Source of the DNA: Candidatus Brocadia sp.
GTDB taxonomy: Bacteria > Planctomycetota > Brocadiia > Brocadiales > Brocadiaceae
Assembly: GCA_013360945.1 (NCBI GenBank)
Contig: JABWAQ010000001.1
Coordinates: forward strand, 1-64,000
Reading direction: 5' to 3'
Length of the DNA stretch: 64,000 nucleotides
Shown: positions 25,107 through 33,065 of the stretch, piece by piece
Numbering within the stretch: position 1 is the stretch's first letter
Layout of the letters: every line of letters starts with the position of its first letter
Program-made: the position numbers and the translations under genes
Notes under the pieces: generated by a model
What the model saw: the letters and a program-made list of their open reading frames with translations, nothing else
Databases searched by the model: none
Told to the model about the DNA's origin: nothing

Positions 25107-25403
25107 ATGAAACCAGCATCAAAAGTAGAAATAATAATCGATTCTCTTGAAGTTAAACGTGTCGTTAAGTTTCTTGATGAGATAGGGGTGTCTGGCTATA
25201 GCATTATTAATGATGTAATTGGAAAAGGCCATAGAGGTGAAAGGTCTGGGTTTGAATTAACCGATCTCTTTAAAAATAGTTACATCATGGTAGTATGCGA
25301 TGAAAAAGAAATGCACAAGATCGTAGAGGCGATACGGCCGATTATTAAGAAGTTTGGCGGTGTGTGCATCGTTTCCGATGTTGTGATGAGGATACATAGG
25401 TAA
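25107..25403 (+). CDS. sbtB: PII-like bicarbonate regulator SbtB
   Basis: 98-residue PII-fold protein with a T-loop-like GKGHRGERSGFELTDLFKNS stretch and the strand KFGGVCIVSDV. In cyanobacteria SbtB binds cAMP/AMP/ATP and gates SbtA. Its position directly after sbtA makes the same job very likely here. The C-terminal CxxxxC redox extension of some cyanobacterial SbtB proteins is absent. Confidence 0.88.
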   Translation: MKPASKVEIIIDSLEVKRVVKFLDEIGVSGYSIINDVIGKGHRGERSGFELTDLFKNSYIMVVCDEKEMHKIVEAIRPIIKKFGGVCIVSDVVMRIHR

Positions 25404-25507
25404 TAAAAGTGCCTGCATCCTTATTTCACAGATATATGGTCCATGCAGCCTACAATATTTTTATCAGGGTTTTTCGTGGCTTGTGGTAATTTTTTCTGAT
25501 TCAAAAG

Positions 25508-26146
25508 TCAGGTGTTGTTCAAGGGTTTAAGAATTCTTACCTTTCTGCCCTCGATTTTTAGTCTCCCCTCCGCAAAGAGACGTATTGCCTCCGGATACGC
25601 CACGCACTCTTCTTTAAAAACCCGTGCAGCAAGGGTTTCTGGTGTGTCGTCATCAAAGACAGGGACAGCCCTTTGAATGATAATGGGTCCGTTATCGTAC
25701 GCGTTATCGGCAAAATGCACCGTACATCCGGAAACCTTTGTGCCATAATTGATGACAGCCTCGTGCACCTTTCTGCCGTAATAATTGTGACCGCAAAAGG
25801 CGGGGATAAGGCCAGGATGAATATTCATAACCCTGCCTTCATATTTTTCAGGGATTTTGTAAAAATGAACGAATCCCGCAAGGGCAACAAGGTCAATGGG
25901 ATGCTTGTCCAATTCATCGGTAATGGCGCGACAAAAGGCATCCACATCACGGTAATTTGAATACGGGACGACAGCAGTGGGGATGTTGTGTTTTTTTGCC
26001 CGATCCAGGCCAATTACATTCGGTTTGCTGCTAATTACGATTTGGATGGCGGCAGGCAACTTCCCCGCTTCTATTTGATCGATAAAATTTTGCAGGGTAT
26101 TGCCACTACCGGAAATGAGCGCCCCTAAATTTATTTTTTTTATCAT
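25508..26146 (-). CDS. purN: Phosphoribosylglycinamide formyltransferase
   Basis: GAR transformylase: transfers a formyl group from 10-formyl-THF to GAR in purine synthesis. About 212 residues. The substrate loop LISGSGNTLQNFID is near the start. The catalytic NIHPGLIP (Asn-His pair) is present, here followed by AFCGHNYYG rather than the more common AFxGxxAxG. The strand VSGCTVHFAD(N) carries the third catalytic residue, Asp. ATG 26146 is used, since the preceding in-frame initiator is a TTG three codons up. It is divergent from hemL. Confidence 0.92.
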   Translation of the reverse strand: MIKKINLGALISGSGNTLQNFIDQIEAGKLPAAIQIVISSKPNVIGLDRAKKHNIPTAVVPYSNYRDVDAFCRAITDELDKHPIDLVALAGFVHFYKIPEKYEGRVMNIHPGLIPAFCGHNYYGRKVHEAVINYGTKVSGCTVHFADNAYDNGPIIIQRAVPVFDDDTPETLAARVFKEECVAYPEAIRLFAEGRLKIEGRKVRILKPLNNT

Positions 26147-26265
26147 AAAAATCAAGCAAACATATTGACAACGAATTTATGATTTGCTATCATGCTCATC
26201 TTCGTGATTGTGAAGAAACATTTGATAGAGTATACCGTAACATAGAATATAGAAATAGATTTTGC

Positions 26266-27558
26266 ATGTCAAAGATAATTACTGAAAAATCAAAAAAGGC
26301 TTTTGCCGAGGCACAAAATTTTATACCGGGTGGTGTTAATAGCCCTGTCAGGGCCTTTGGCGCGGTAGGGGGTACCCCAATATTTATAAAGTCAGGTTCG
26401 GGTTGTTATTTGACGGATGTTGACGGTAATAGGTACGTGGATTACGTTGGTTCTTGGGGGCCGCTTATCCTGGGGCATGCTGATCCAAGGGTGGTAAAAA
26501 GGATTAACGAAGCAGTTACCAATGGGACGAGTTACGGCGCTCCAACAGAGTTGGAGATAAAACTGGCACAACTCATCGGGGAGGCCATGCCTTCCATTGA
26601 AAAGGTAAGGATGGTCAACTCAGGCACAGAGGCCACGATGAGCGCTATCCGTGTGGCAAGGGGATTTACCAGGCGTGATGCGGTAATTAAGTTTGAGGGT
26701 TGTTATCATGGACATGTGGATAGCATGCTGATTCAGGCAGGTTCGGGCGCGACAACGTTAGGGACACCCACCAGTCCGGGTATCCCGCAGGATTTTGTCA
26801 AGCACACCATTTCTCTTCCCTATAATGATACAGATGCGGTACATGAGATTTGCGCAAAACGAGGAAAGGACATTGCCTGTGTCATTGTTGAAGCAGTTGC
26901 CGGTAATATGGGGGTTGTGCCGCCTAAGAAAGGTTATTTGGAGGGGTTGAGAGAGATAACAGAAAAACATGGTATTGTGCTGATATTTGACGAAGTAATG
27001 ACTGGCTTCAGGGTTGCACACGGTGGAGTACAGTCGCTTTATCATATTACGCCCGACTTAACCACATTAGGAAAGATTATTGGCGGTGGTCTTCCCGTTG
27101 GGGCGTATGGTGGGAAGAAAGAGATTATGGACAGCATCTCTCCTGTGGGTCCTATATATCAGGCTGGTACGTTATCAGGCAATCCCGTGGCTATGACCGC
27201 CGGTATCGCCACGTTGGAAATACTCAGAGACAACGCTATTTATAAAACCCTGGAGGAGAAGTCAAAGCGGCTGGCTGCCGGTATGGAAAAGGCATGTAAG
27301 GATACCGGAGTGCCTGCGTATCATACCCGTGTAGGTTCAATGTTGTGTACCTTTTTCACCGATCAACCGGTTACCGATTATACCACCGCTATGAAAAGTG
27401 ACACAAGACGGTATGCAAAGTTCTTCCACGGCATGCTGGAAAGAGGATTTTATTTTGCGCCATCACAGTTTGAAGCGGTTTTTGTGTCCACAGCGCATGG
27501 TGAAAAGGAAATTGATGCAACCATTGATGCGTTTAAGGATGTAATGAAAGGTTTTTAA
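26266..27558 (+). CDS. hemL: Glutamate-1-semialdehyde 2,1-aminomutase
   Basis: PLP enzyme of the C5 route to 5-aminolevulinate, feeding haem and corrinoid synthesis, a heavy demand in cytochrome-rich anammox cells. About 430 residues from ATG 26266. Upstream in-frame sequence is unrelated, and [20 protein letters not shown] starts the family-like text. Visible are [37 protein letters not shown] and the PLP lysine in [16 protein letters not shown]. Divergent from purN with about 120 bp between starts. It precedes the PhoU-like gene by 6 bp. Confidence 0.96.
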   Translation: MSKIITEKSKKAFAEAQNFIPGGVNSPVRAFGAVGGTPIFIKSGSGCYLTDVDGNRYVDYVGSWGPLILGHADPRVVKRINEAVTNGTSYGAPTELEIKLAQLIGEAMPSIEKVRMVNSGTEATMSAIRVARGFTRRDAVIKFEGCYHGHVDSMLIQAGSGATTLGTPTSPGIPQDFVKHTISLPYNDTDAVHEICAKRGKDIACVIVEAVAGNMGVVPPKKGYLEGLREITEKHGIVLIFDEVMTGFRVAHGGVQSLYHITPDLTTLGKIIGGGLPVGAYGGKKEIMDSISPVGPIYQAGTLSGNPVAMTAGIATLEILRDNAIYKTLEEKSKRLAAGMEKACKDTGVPAYHTRVGSMLCTFFTDQPVTDYTTAMKSDTRRYAKFFHGMLERGFYFAPSQFEAVFVSTAHGEKEIDATIDAFKDVMKGF

Positions 27559-27564
27559 AATAAT

Positions 27565-28194
27565 ATGGCAATCGCAGGCAGAGACGAAAGCTTAAAGGCT
27601 TTATTGGATCGTATCAGAAAAATGTACTACAGGACAGAGTCAATTTTGATTCTTTGTATGGATGGTTTTATGAAACATAAGATCGCATCGATTGACGAGG
27701 CAAAGAAGATAAACAAGGCCATTTATGAGGAAGAGAATGAATTGATACGTCTGCTCAGCAGTAAGGCAGCGGAGCCTGAAATGGACAAGGAGTTGATAAA
27801 ATCCCTGATGGCGGTCGTAGGTCATATTGAAATGGCAACGAATGGGCTGGATGGTATTCTTCAAAATATAAAGAATAAAGTGGCTGGAGGGATACTGTTC
27901 AGCGATAAGGGTGTAAATGAGATATCCCAGCTCTTTAAAGAGACTCTTGATATGTTAAAGACTGCTGGCGATATTATCTTGACTAAAAATGAAGTCCTTA
28001 AGAGATATATCGACGATAAATATAAAAGCTTCAATCAAATCGCCGATACGTATTCTGAAGAGCATAATGACCGATTAATTAAGGGTATATGTCAACCCCA
28101 AAGCTCCTCGCTGTATTTGAATATTGTCGATTCTCTGTCGAAGGTTGTTTGGCATGTGAAGCTAGCCACTGATAGACTTTTTGAAAGAAAATAA
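27565..28194 (+). CDS. PhoU-like helical protein
   Basis: 209 residues, almost all helical. The text resembles the PhoU/DUF47 fold: EENELIRLLSSKAAEPEMDK, VGHIEMATNGLDGILQNIKN and a second similar bundle ending in HVKLATDRLFERK. PhoU proteins bind metals and control phosphate uptake. The classical E/D-x3-D metal motifs are not clearly conserved, so the family call is tentative. It ends about 230 bp before the ATP synthase cluster and starts 6 bp after hemL. Confidence 0.5.
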   Translation: MAIAGRDESLKALLDRIRKMYYRTESILILCMDGFMKHKIASIDEAKKINKAIYEEENELIRLLSSKAAEPEMDKELIKSLMAVVGHIEMATNGLDGILQNIKNKVAGGILFSDKGVNEISQLFKETLDMLKTAGDIILTKNEVLKRYIDDKYKSFNQIADTYSEEHNDRLIKGICQPQSSSLYLNIVDSLSKVVWHVKLATDRLFERK

Positions 28195-28425
28195 CGGCTT
28201 ACACTTGTTTTTTTTGATCTTTTCTCTTTGTGTAACACACTTCGGAAAAGAAATAGTGCAAAATATAAAACAAAGACAAAATTTATACTTTCTGGCAGTA
28301 TCGCATTGAAAAAAGGATAGCAAAGACAGGTTTTCCCTGAAATTAAGTTGTTTTTTAAAAAAGGAATGTAAGTTGTGAAAAATCGTTGTGGTGTAAAAAC
28401 AAATAGTTAATAGGGTGTTAATATT

Positions 28426-28659
28426 TTGCTTTTCAACAAAAACAAAAATGAGGCATATCGTATTATAGGGTCAGTTGGAAGCTTTGGTTTTACGACGGCA
28501 GGCGCCATGGCTGGCGGATATTTTTTAGGCAGTTATTTGGATAAAAAATTTAACACCACCCCGTGGTGTATGTTGTCTTTGATGATGCTGGGGATTGTAG
28601 GAAGTTTTATAGAATTATTTAAGTTGATAAAGAAGTTGTCCAGAGAAAACAATAGATAA
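28426..28659 (+). CDS. atpZ: AtpZ-like ATP synthase gene cluster protein
   Basis: 77 residues, two membrane helices, with GGYFLGSYLDKKFNTTPWCM, the block typical of the AtpZ/AtpI family (ATPase_gene1). These proteins help c-ring assembly and may move divalent ions. The start is TTG 28426; no strong ribosome site is visible. It opens the F-ATPase cluster. The GGDEF regulator begins 31 bp downstream. Confidence 0.75.
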   Translation: MLFNKNKNEAYRIIGSVGSFGFTTAGAMAGGYFLGSYLDKKFNTTPWCMLSLMMLGIVGSFIELFKLIKKLSRENNR

Positions 28660-28690
28660 CTGTGTAATTCATTGAATGTGCCAATAAATC

Positions 28691-29764
28691 ATGATAAACG
28701 AGAAGGATTTAGAAATATTAATTGTTGGAGATGACCTTGCCATTGCGGCTGATGTGGAGCGTATCCTTAAAAAGGGTGGATACCGGAGTTCTTCCGTTCG
28801 CAAAGGCAAAGAGGCTATCGACTATCTGAGCAGAAATAAAGATAAATCGATGATTGTTATTAGTGATAGTGATATGCCGGAAATGAATGGTTTCCAGCTT
28901 TGTCAACAGATCAAGATGAACGGCGACCCTGAAGAAATACCGGTTGTTCTTCTTGTTTTATTTTCCAGCCCAGATGCTTTGATTAAATGTTTCCAATGTG
29001 GGGCTGATAGTTTTATCCCTAAACCACTTGACGGGGAGGTTCTTTTATCCCGGCTACATTATATCCTCAAAAACAATAAATTAAGAAAAGAATCAAAAAA
29101 CCGGTTTAACATGGAGGTTTTTTGTGGCGAGCAGATGCAGTATATCAATACGAACAGTATGCAGACCGCAGACATCCTTTTTTCTACGTATGATGCCTTT
29201 GCGCAAAAGAATCGCGAACTTGGACAGATATCAAGCGAATTAAATAAATTAAGAGAAAGAGAGGCAAAGCTAAGTGGTCTGTCTTTCAAAGACGAACTGA
29301 CCGATACCTTCAACAGAAAGGTGTTTATCGCCCTTACTGAGCAACAATTGAAAGTCGCAAATCGCACAAAAAGGGAGATGTCTCTTTTCACTTTTGATAT
29401 AGATAGTTTAAAGTTGATTAATGACACTATGGGACATAAGACGGGTGATGAGGCATTGAAGCATGTTGCCGCTGTCTTAAAAAGAACTTTTCGGCAGGCA
29501 GATATCATTGGCCGTATTGGTGGAGATGAGTTTGCCGCACTGTTGATAGAAGCGAAGAAGGACAGCGAGAAGAATATTTCTGATCGTTTGAAGAAAAATC
29601 TTGCGGATTATATTGTAGAGGAATCTCTCCGTTACAAATTGTCAATAACTATTGCTAGTGTAAGTTACGATCCCGAATATCATTGTACTATTGATGAACT
29701 CCTGAGCTGGGCTGATACGCTCATGTCTAATCAAAGGCGGGGAAATACAGGAATGAGTGATTAG
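28691..29764 (+). CDS. Receiver-GGDEF diguanylate cyclase
   Basis: 357 residues. Receiver domain (about 8-125) with the acceptor Asp in MIVISDSDMPEMNGFQ and the Lys in FIPKPLDGE. A helical linker (about 130-195) leads to a GGDEF domain (about 200-350) with an intact GGDEF active site in GRIGGDEFAALL. The RQAD five residues before it is a complete RxxD inhibitory site, so the enzyme should make c-di-GMP with product feedback. It sits between the atpZ-like and atpI-like genes, in the same direction with short gaps. That placement is most unusual. It suggests c-di-GMP output tied to ATP synthase expression. Confidence 0.92.
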   Translation: MINEKDLEILIVGDDLAIAADVERILKKGGYRSSSVRKGKEAIDYLSRNKDKSMIVISDSDMPEMNGFQLCQQIKMNGDPEEIPVVLLVLFSSPDALIKCFQCGADSFIPKPLDGEVLLSRLHYILKNNKLRKESKNRFNMEVFCGEQMQYINTNSMQTADILFSTYDAFAQKNRELGQISSELNKLREREAKLSGLSFKDELTDTFNRKVFIALTEQQLKVANRTKREMSLFTFDIDSLKLINDTMGHKTGDEALKHVAAVLKRTFRQADIIGRIGGDEFAALLIEAKKDSEKNISDRLKKNLADYIVEESLRYKLSITIASVSYDPEYHCTIDELLSWADTLMSNQRRGNTGMSD

Positions 29765-29849
29765 CATTGGGGCAAATTAATAATTTCGTAACGGTATTAA
29801 TTTTATCGACCGGCAGATGTTGGCCGCGACGGTGGTATTGTGGTAGTTT

Positions 29850-30290
29850 ATGGATAATTTCATCCCAAAAGGCAATATAGAATCGCCTTCATTGTTTGAC
29901 GAAGGTTTTCCTGGCCGGGTGTTCAGGACATCGGTTCTTTTATCGTTGATTTTGATTGCCGGTTCATTGTCGTATATGTCCTATATCCTAACAATAAGCC
30001 TTGCCATAGGATGTTTTACCAGTATTACTTTATTCAAGACGACCTTGTGGGCGATACAATATGCAGTGCGGCATAAGAGAGAGAAAATTAAGGGTTTTTT
30101 CCTTAAAATAAGCTTCTTGAAGTATTTTATCATAGGAACAATGTTGCTTTCTGCCTGCCTGCTCCTGGAGATTAATGTTGTCGCTATGTCACTTGGGTTA
30201 AGCATCGTAGTGACAGTAATTATTATGAAGGTGGGGAGCAGATTGTTTGTAAATTATTTGAACAAGTCGATTAAAGTGCCAAAATATTGA
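29850..30290 (+). CDS. atpI: AtpI-like membrane protein
   Basis: 146 residues with four predicted membrane helices: FRTSVLLSLILIAGSLSYMS, ILTISLAIGCFTSITLFKTT, FIIGTMLLSACLLLEINVVA and LGLSIVVTVIIMKVGSRLF. Position directly before atpB and size match the AtpI/AtpR assembly factor slot, although the sequence itself is not strongly diagnostic. Confidence 0.65.
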   Translation: MDNFIPKGNIESPSLFDEGFPGRVFRTSVLLSLILIAGSLSYMSYILTISLAIGCFTSITLFKTTLWAIQYAVRHKREKIKGFFLKISFLKYFIIGTMLLSACLLLEINVVAMSLGLSIVVTVIIMKVGSRLFVNYLNKSIKVPKY

Positions 30291-30335
30291 GGTATGTTTC
30301 TTGATTTTATAAACAAGAAAGGAGTGCAGTTCTAG

Positions 30336-31124
30336 ATGTCTGCTGGTGGAGGAAGTGAAGGCACAACAGAATTACCGTCGTTTGTAGATTTAGTGCCTAT
30401 TAATGTCCATAGTCAATTTTTGGGATTAACGAAGCACGAATGGGTGCCCATTATCATGTCTGCGACATTAATTATCTTTTTGGGCATATTTTCTATTGTT
30501 GCCACAAGGAGGTTAAAAAAAATGCCGGGAGGGCTTCAGTCATTCCTGGAAATAATCGTGGAGGGGCTTGAGGGTTTTACCAGATCGCAGATGGGGCGTG
30601 TTGCAGAACGATTTGTTCCGTTTATAGGGACGTTCTTTATCTATATATTTGCGATGAATATGATGGGGCAGATACCCTTCTTTCATTCACCCACGAGCAA
30701 TTTGAATACAACGATTGCCCTGGCGTTAATCGTTTTTTTTGTTACCCAATATCAGGGTATAAAGAATAATGGAATCTTCGGTTATCTCAGGCATATGGCC
30801 GGGAAACCGCTCTGGCTTGCCCCGCTCACCTTTCCATTGCACATCATGCAGGAGGTGCTTTCCCGCCCCCTGTCGCTCTCCATGCGTCTCTTCGGTAATA
30901 TTATGGGGGAGGATACGGTTATTGCTATATTCATTGGGTTTTCACCTTTTTTGTTTGGACTTATCCCGGTTCCGATACACCTGCCCATGGTCTTTCTTGC
31001 CTTGCTGGGAAGCACCATTCAGGCCATGATATTTTCTCTGCTCGCAAGTTTTTATATCGCCGGCGCCATCGGAGTGCATGAAGAAGAAGATGAGCATCGC
31101 CACCATCATCATCATTCAAAATAA
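30336..31124 (+). CDS. atpB: F-type ATP synthase subunit a
   Basis: 262 residues of the stator channel subunit, with EVLSRPLSLSMRLFGNIMGE holding the essential Arg in the RLFGN block, plus five or so helices (AMNMMGQIPFFHSP). AGGAG precedes ATG 30336. A natural histidine- and acid-rich C-terminal tail (HEEEDEHRHHHHHSK) extends past the usual end; it could bind metal or help assembly. Confidence 0.95.
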   Translation: MSAGGGSEGTTELPSFVDLVPINVHSQFLGLTKHEWVPIIMSATLIIFLGIFSIVATRRLKKMPGGLQSFLEIIVEGLEGFTRSQMGRVAERFVPFIGTFFIYIFAMNMMGQIPFFHSPTSNLNTTIALALIVFFVTQYQGIKNNGIFGYLRHMAGKPLWLAPLTFPLHIMQEVLSRPLSLSMRLFGNIMGEDTVIAIFIGFSPFLFGLIPVPIHLPMVFLALLGSTIQAMIFSLLASFYIAGAIGVHEEEDEHRHHHHHSK

Positions 31125-31224
31125 ATGAAAAATTGCGTTAATAAGAAGATTTATTATTAATAGAGATACATTAAAAATATTGTAACTACGTCCGTTTTTT
31201 AATTTTTTGAAAGGGGGGGAGGGT

Positions 31225-31548
31225 ATGAGTTATTTTTCTGTATTGGTGATTGGAATATCGGTGATTGTTATAGCCATCTTTGGCTGTGCCTTGGCGCAGG
31301 CAAAGGTGGTTCAGAGTTCTGTTGAGGGGATGGCACGGCAGCCGGCAGTCTCAGGTAAGATACAGCTCGCCATGATTATTGGTCTGGCGTTTGTCGAATC
31401 CCTGACGATTTATTCATTAATGCTGTCGTTCATCTTACTTGGTAAGCTCCCGCCAACACAAGATGTGCTTGAGATTTTTAGGCAATCCCCAAAACAGGAA
31501 CTCCTATCTTCAGCTAACGAGCATATCCGCTCAGTTGTGAAAAATTGA
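31225..31548 (+). CDS. atpE: F-type ATP synthase subunit c (copy 1, with C-terminal extension)
   Basis: Rotor ring subunit with two helices. ATG 31225 (MSYFSVLVIG) is preferred; a TTG at 31207 lies within the ribosome site. TM1 holds GCALAQAKVV and TM2 the ion-binding [14 protein letters not shown] (Glu), with the RQP loop MARQPAVSGKI between. The pattern Q in TM1 plus ES and Y in TM2 resembles sodium-binding c subunits, but residue 67-equivalent is Leu, so H+ or Na+ use is undecided. A tail of about 30 residues (TQDVLEIFRQSPKQELLSSA) beyond TM2 is not present in copy 2. Confidence 0.93.
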   Translation: MSYFSVLVIGISVIVIAIFGCALAQAKVVQSSVEGMARQPAVSGKIQLAMIIGLAFVESLTIYSLMLSFILLGKLPPTQDVLEIFRQSPKQELLSSANEHIRSVVKN

Positions 31549-31569
31549 GAAACATAACCGTTTAAATTT

Positions 31570-31600
31570 GCTCGTTCCCAAACAGGGTTTGGGAACGAGC
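31570..31600. repeat. Perfect palindrome between the two atpE genes
   Basis: Arms GCTCGTTCCCAAAC and GTTTGGGAACGAGC (14 bp, perfect) flank AGG. No T-run follows. This is the GCTCGTTCCCA / TGGGAACGAGC repeat type. Inside the operon it could partly terminate or protect upstream mRNA and so set different levels of the two c subunits. Confidence 0.8.
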
Positions 31601-31680
31601 ATTGTGTGGCCCGGTGTAGTATTGGCCGGTGAAATTGTGTACCTAATATTAAAAAAAATGTTTGAAAGGAGGAAGTAGCC

Positions 31681-31953
31681 GTGATTTATTTTGCATTGTT
31701 GACAATAGCGGTGGCTATGTTGGCTGTTGCAGCCTTTGGTTGTGGTCTCGGACAGGGAATCGCAGTTTTTGGCGCTGCCAGCGGCATGGCAAGACAACCC
31801 GAGATGGCAGGGAAGATACAGCTTGTTATGTTTGTTGGTTTGGCATTTATTGAATCGTTAACCATTTACTCCTTGATGGTGTCCTTTATTTTGTTGGGGA
31901 AACTGCCCAAGACAGAGGCTATCCTTGAGGTAATTCAACACGCCGTTAAATAG
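31681..31953 (+). CDS. atpE: F-type ATP synthase subunit c (copy 2)
   Basis: 90 residues of the canonical length. AAAGGAGG precedes GTG 31681. TM1 text [20 protein letters not shown] and TM2 text [20 protein letters not shown] keep the same Gln, Glu-Ser and Tyr as copy 1. The copies share the loop MARQP and most of TM2 but differ throughout TM1 and in the C-terminal tail, so they are diverged paralogues, not a recent duplication. A hetero-oligomeric or exchangeable c-ring is possible. Confidence 0.95.
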   Translation: MIYFALLTIAVAMLAVAAFGCGLGQGIAVFGAASGMARQPEMAGKIQLVMFVGLAFIESLTIYSLMVSFILLGKLPKTEAILEVIQHAVK

Positions 31954-31971
31954 GCGTGGGAGGTGACTTAA

Positions 31972-32481
31972 TTGGATATCTTAAATACCCTGGGTGTTAA
32001 TGTTAAGGCCGTTATTATACAGGCCGTCGGTTTTCTCATACTGCTCTTCGTCCTCAAAAAATATCTTTTTGGCAAGATATCTAATATGATAAAAGAGCGA
32101 AGCGAAGGAATTAAGAGTATCTATGCAAAGATTGAAGACGAAAGAGCAGAGGCAGAACGGCTGAAAAGTGAGTTTCAGAAGAAGCTTTTTGATGCGGAAG
32201 CAGATGCGACAAAGAGAATTCAGGAAGCCATTAATGAAGGGAATCGGATCAGCGAAGGGATTATCAAGCACTCGCATGAAGCGGCTGAGGAATTGATGGC
32301 AAAGGCGCGGGAAGTAATCGAGCAGGAAAGGAAGAAGGCCATTGCCGAAATCAGGGATCAGGTGGTAACCCTTTCCATGTTAGCTTCTTCCAGGATTATT
32401 CAACAATCAATAAGTTCGCAGACGGCAGAAAAGCTCGTCGACGGCGTTATTGAAGAAATAGGGGAATTGCGTGTTAGATAA
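31972..32481 (+). CDS. atpF: F-type ATP synthase subunit b
   Basis: Peripheral stalk subunit, 169 residues: one N-terminal membrane helix (VIIQAVGFLILLFVLKKYLF) followed by a long charged helix (ERAEAERLKSEFQKKLFDAE). Starts at TTG 31972 after GGGAGGTGA. It overlaps atpH by 11 nt, so the stalk subunits are translationally coupled. Confidence 0.94.
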   Translation: MDILNTLGVNVKAVIIQAVGFLILLFVLKKYLFGKISNMIKERSEGIKSIYAKIEDERAEAERLKSEFQKKLFDAEADATKRIQEAINEGNRISEGIIKHSHEAAEELMAKAREVIEQERKKAIAEIRDQVVTLSMLASSRIIQQSISSQTAEKLVDGVIEEIGELRVR

Positions 32482-33019
32482 GAGTAATGCAATTACATTC
32501 ATTGGCGCCCTTTTAGAAGTAGCTTCAAAAAAGGGGAGGTTTGAACAGATTGAAAAAGATTTGGAACTGGTAAGTGATGTAATAACAAGACATGCAAAAC
32601 TAAAGACAGTGCTGTTTCATCCTTCAATTACACGGGATGATAAGAAGCATTTGATAAAAAAGGTACTTGGCGAATCCGTTTCAGAACTCATGAGAAACTT
32701 CTTATGTATGTTGGTGGATCGAAGGAAAGAAGAACTCCTGGAGTTCATTCCTGATGTATATAAAGACGTGATTTATGAAAAGAAGGACATTGTAAAGGCA
32801 AGGGTGCAAACCGCCTTTCCCTTAACCGGGGAACGATTGAGTGAGTTCAAGAAAAGATTACATAACGTTGCAGGTAAAACCGTTGAATTAGAAATTGTTC
32901 ATAACCCTGAAATTCTTGGGGGGATGATTATTCAAGTTGGAAATACCATGATAGACGGAAGTGTTGTGAACCGATTAAAAAACCTCAAAACCAGACTTCT
33001 GTCAATACAAACTGCATAG
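32471..33019 (+). CDS. atpH: F-type ATP synthase subunit delta
   Basis: 182 residues, the family length. GTG 32471 start, overlapping atpF. The C-terminal signature VELEIVHNPEILGGMIIQVG followed by DGSVVNRLKNLKTRL is typical of OSCP/delta. It connects the b stalk to the alpha/beta head. Confidence 0.94.
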   Translation: MLDKSNAITFIGALLEVASKKGRFEQIEKDLELVSDVITRHAKLKTVLFHPSITRDDKKHLIKKVLGESVSELMRNFLCMLVDRRKEELLEFIPDVYKDVIYEKKDIVKARVQTAFPLTGERLSEFKKRLHNVAGKTVELEIVHNPEILGGMIIQVGNTMIDGSVVNRLKNLKTRLLSIQTA

Positions 33020-33065
33020 GTTGGCAGTTTAAGAATTTCCATTTTTTTATAGGAGTTTGAAGGAT

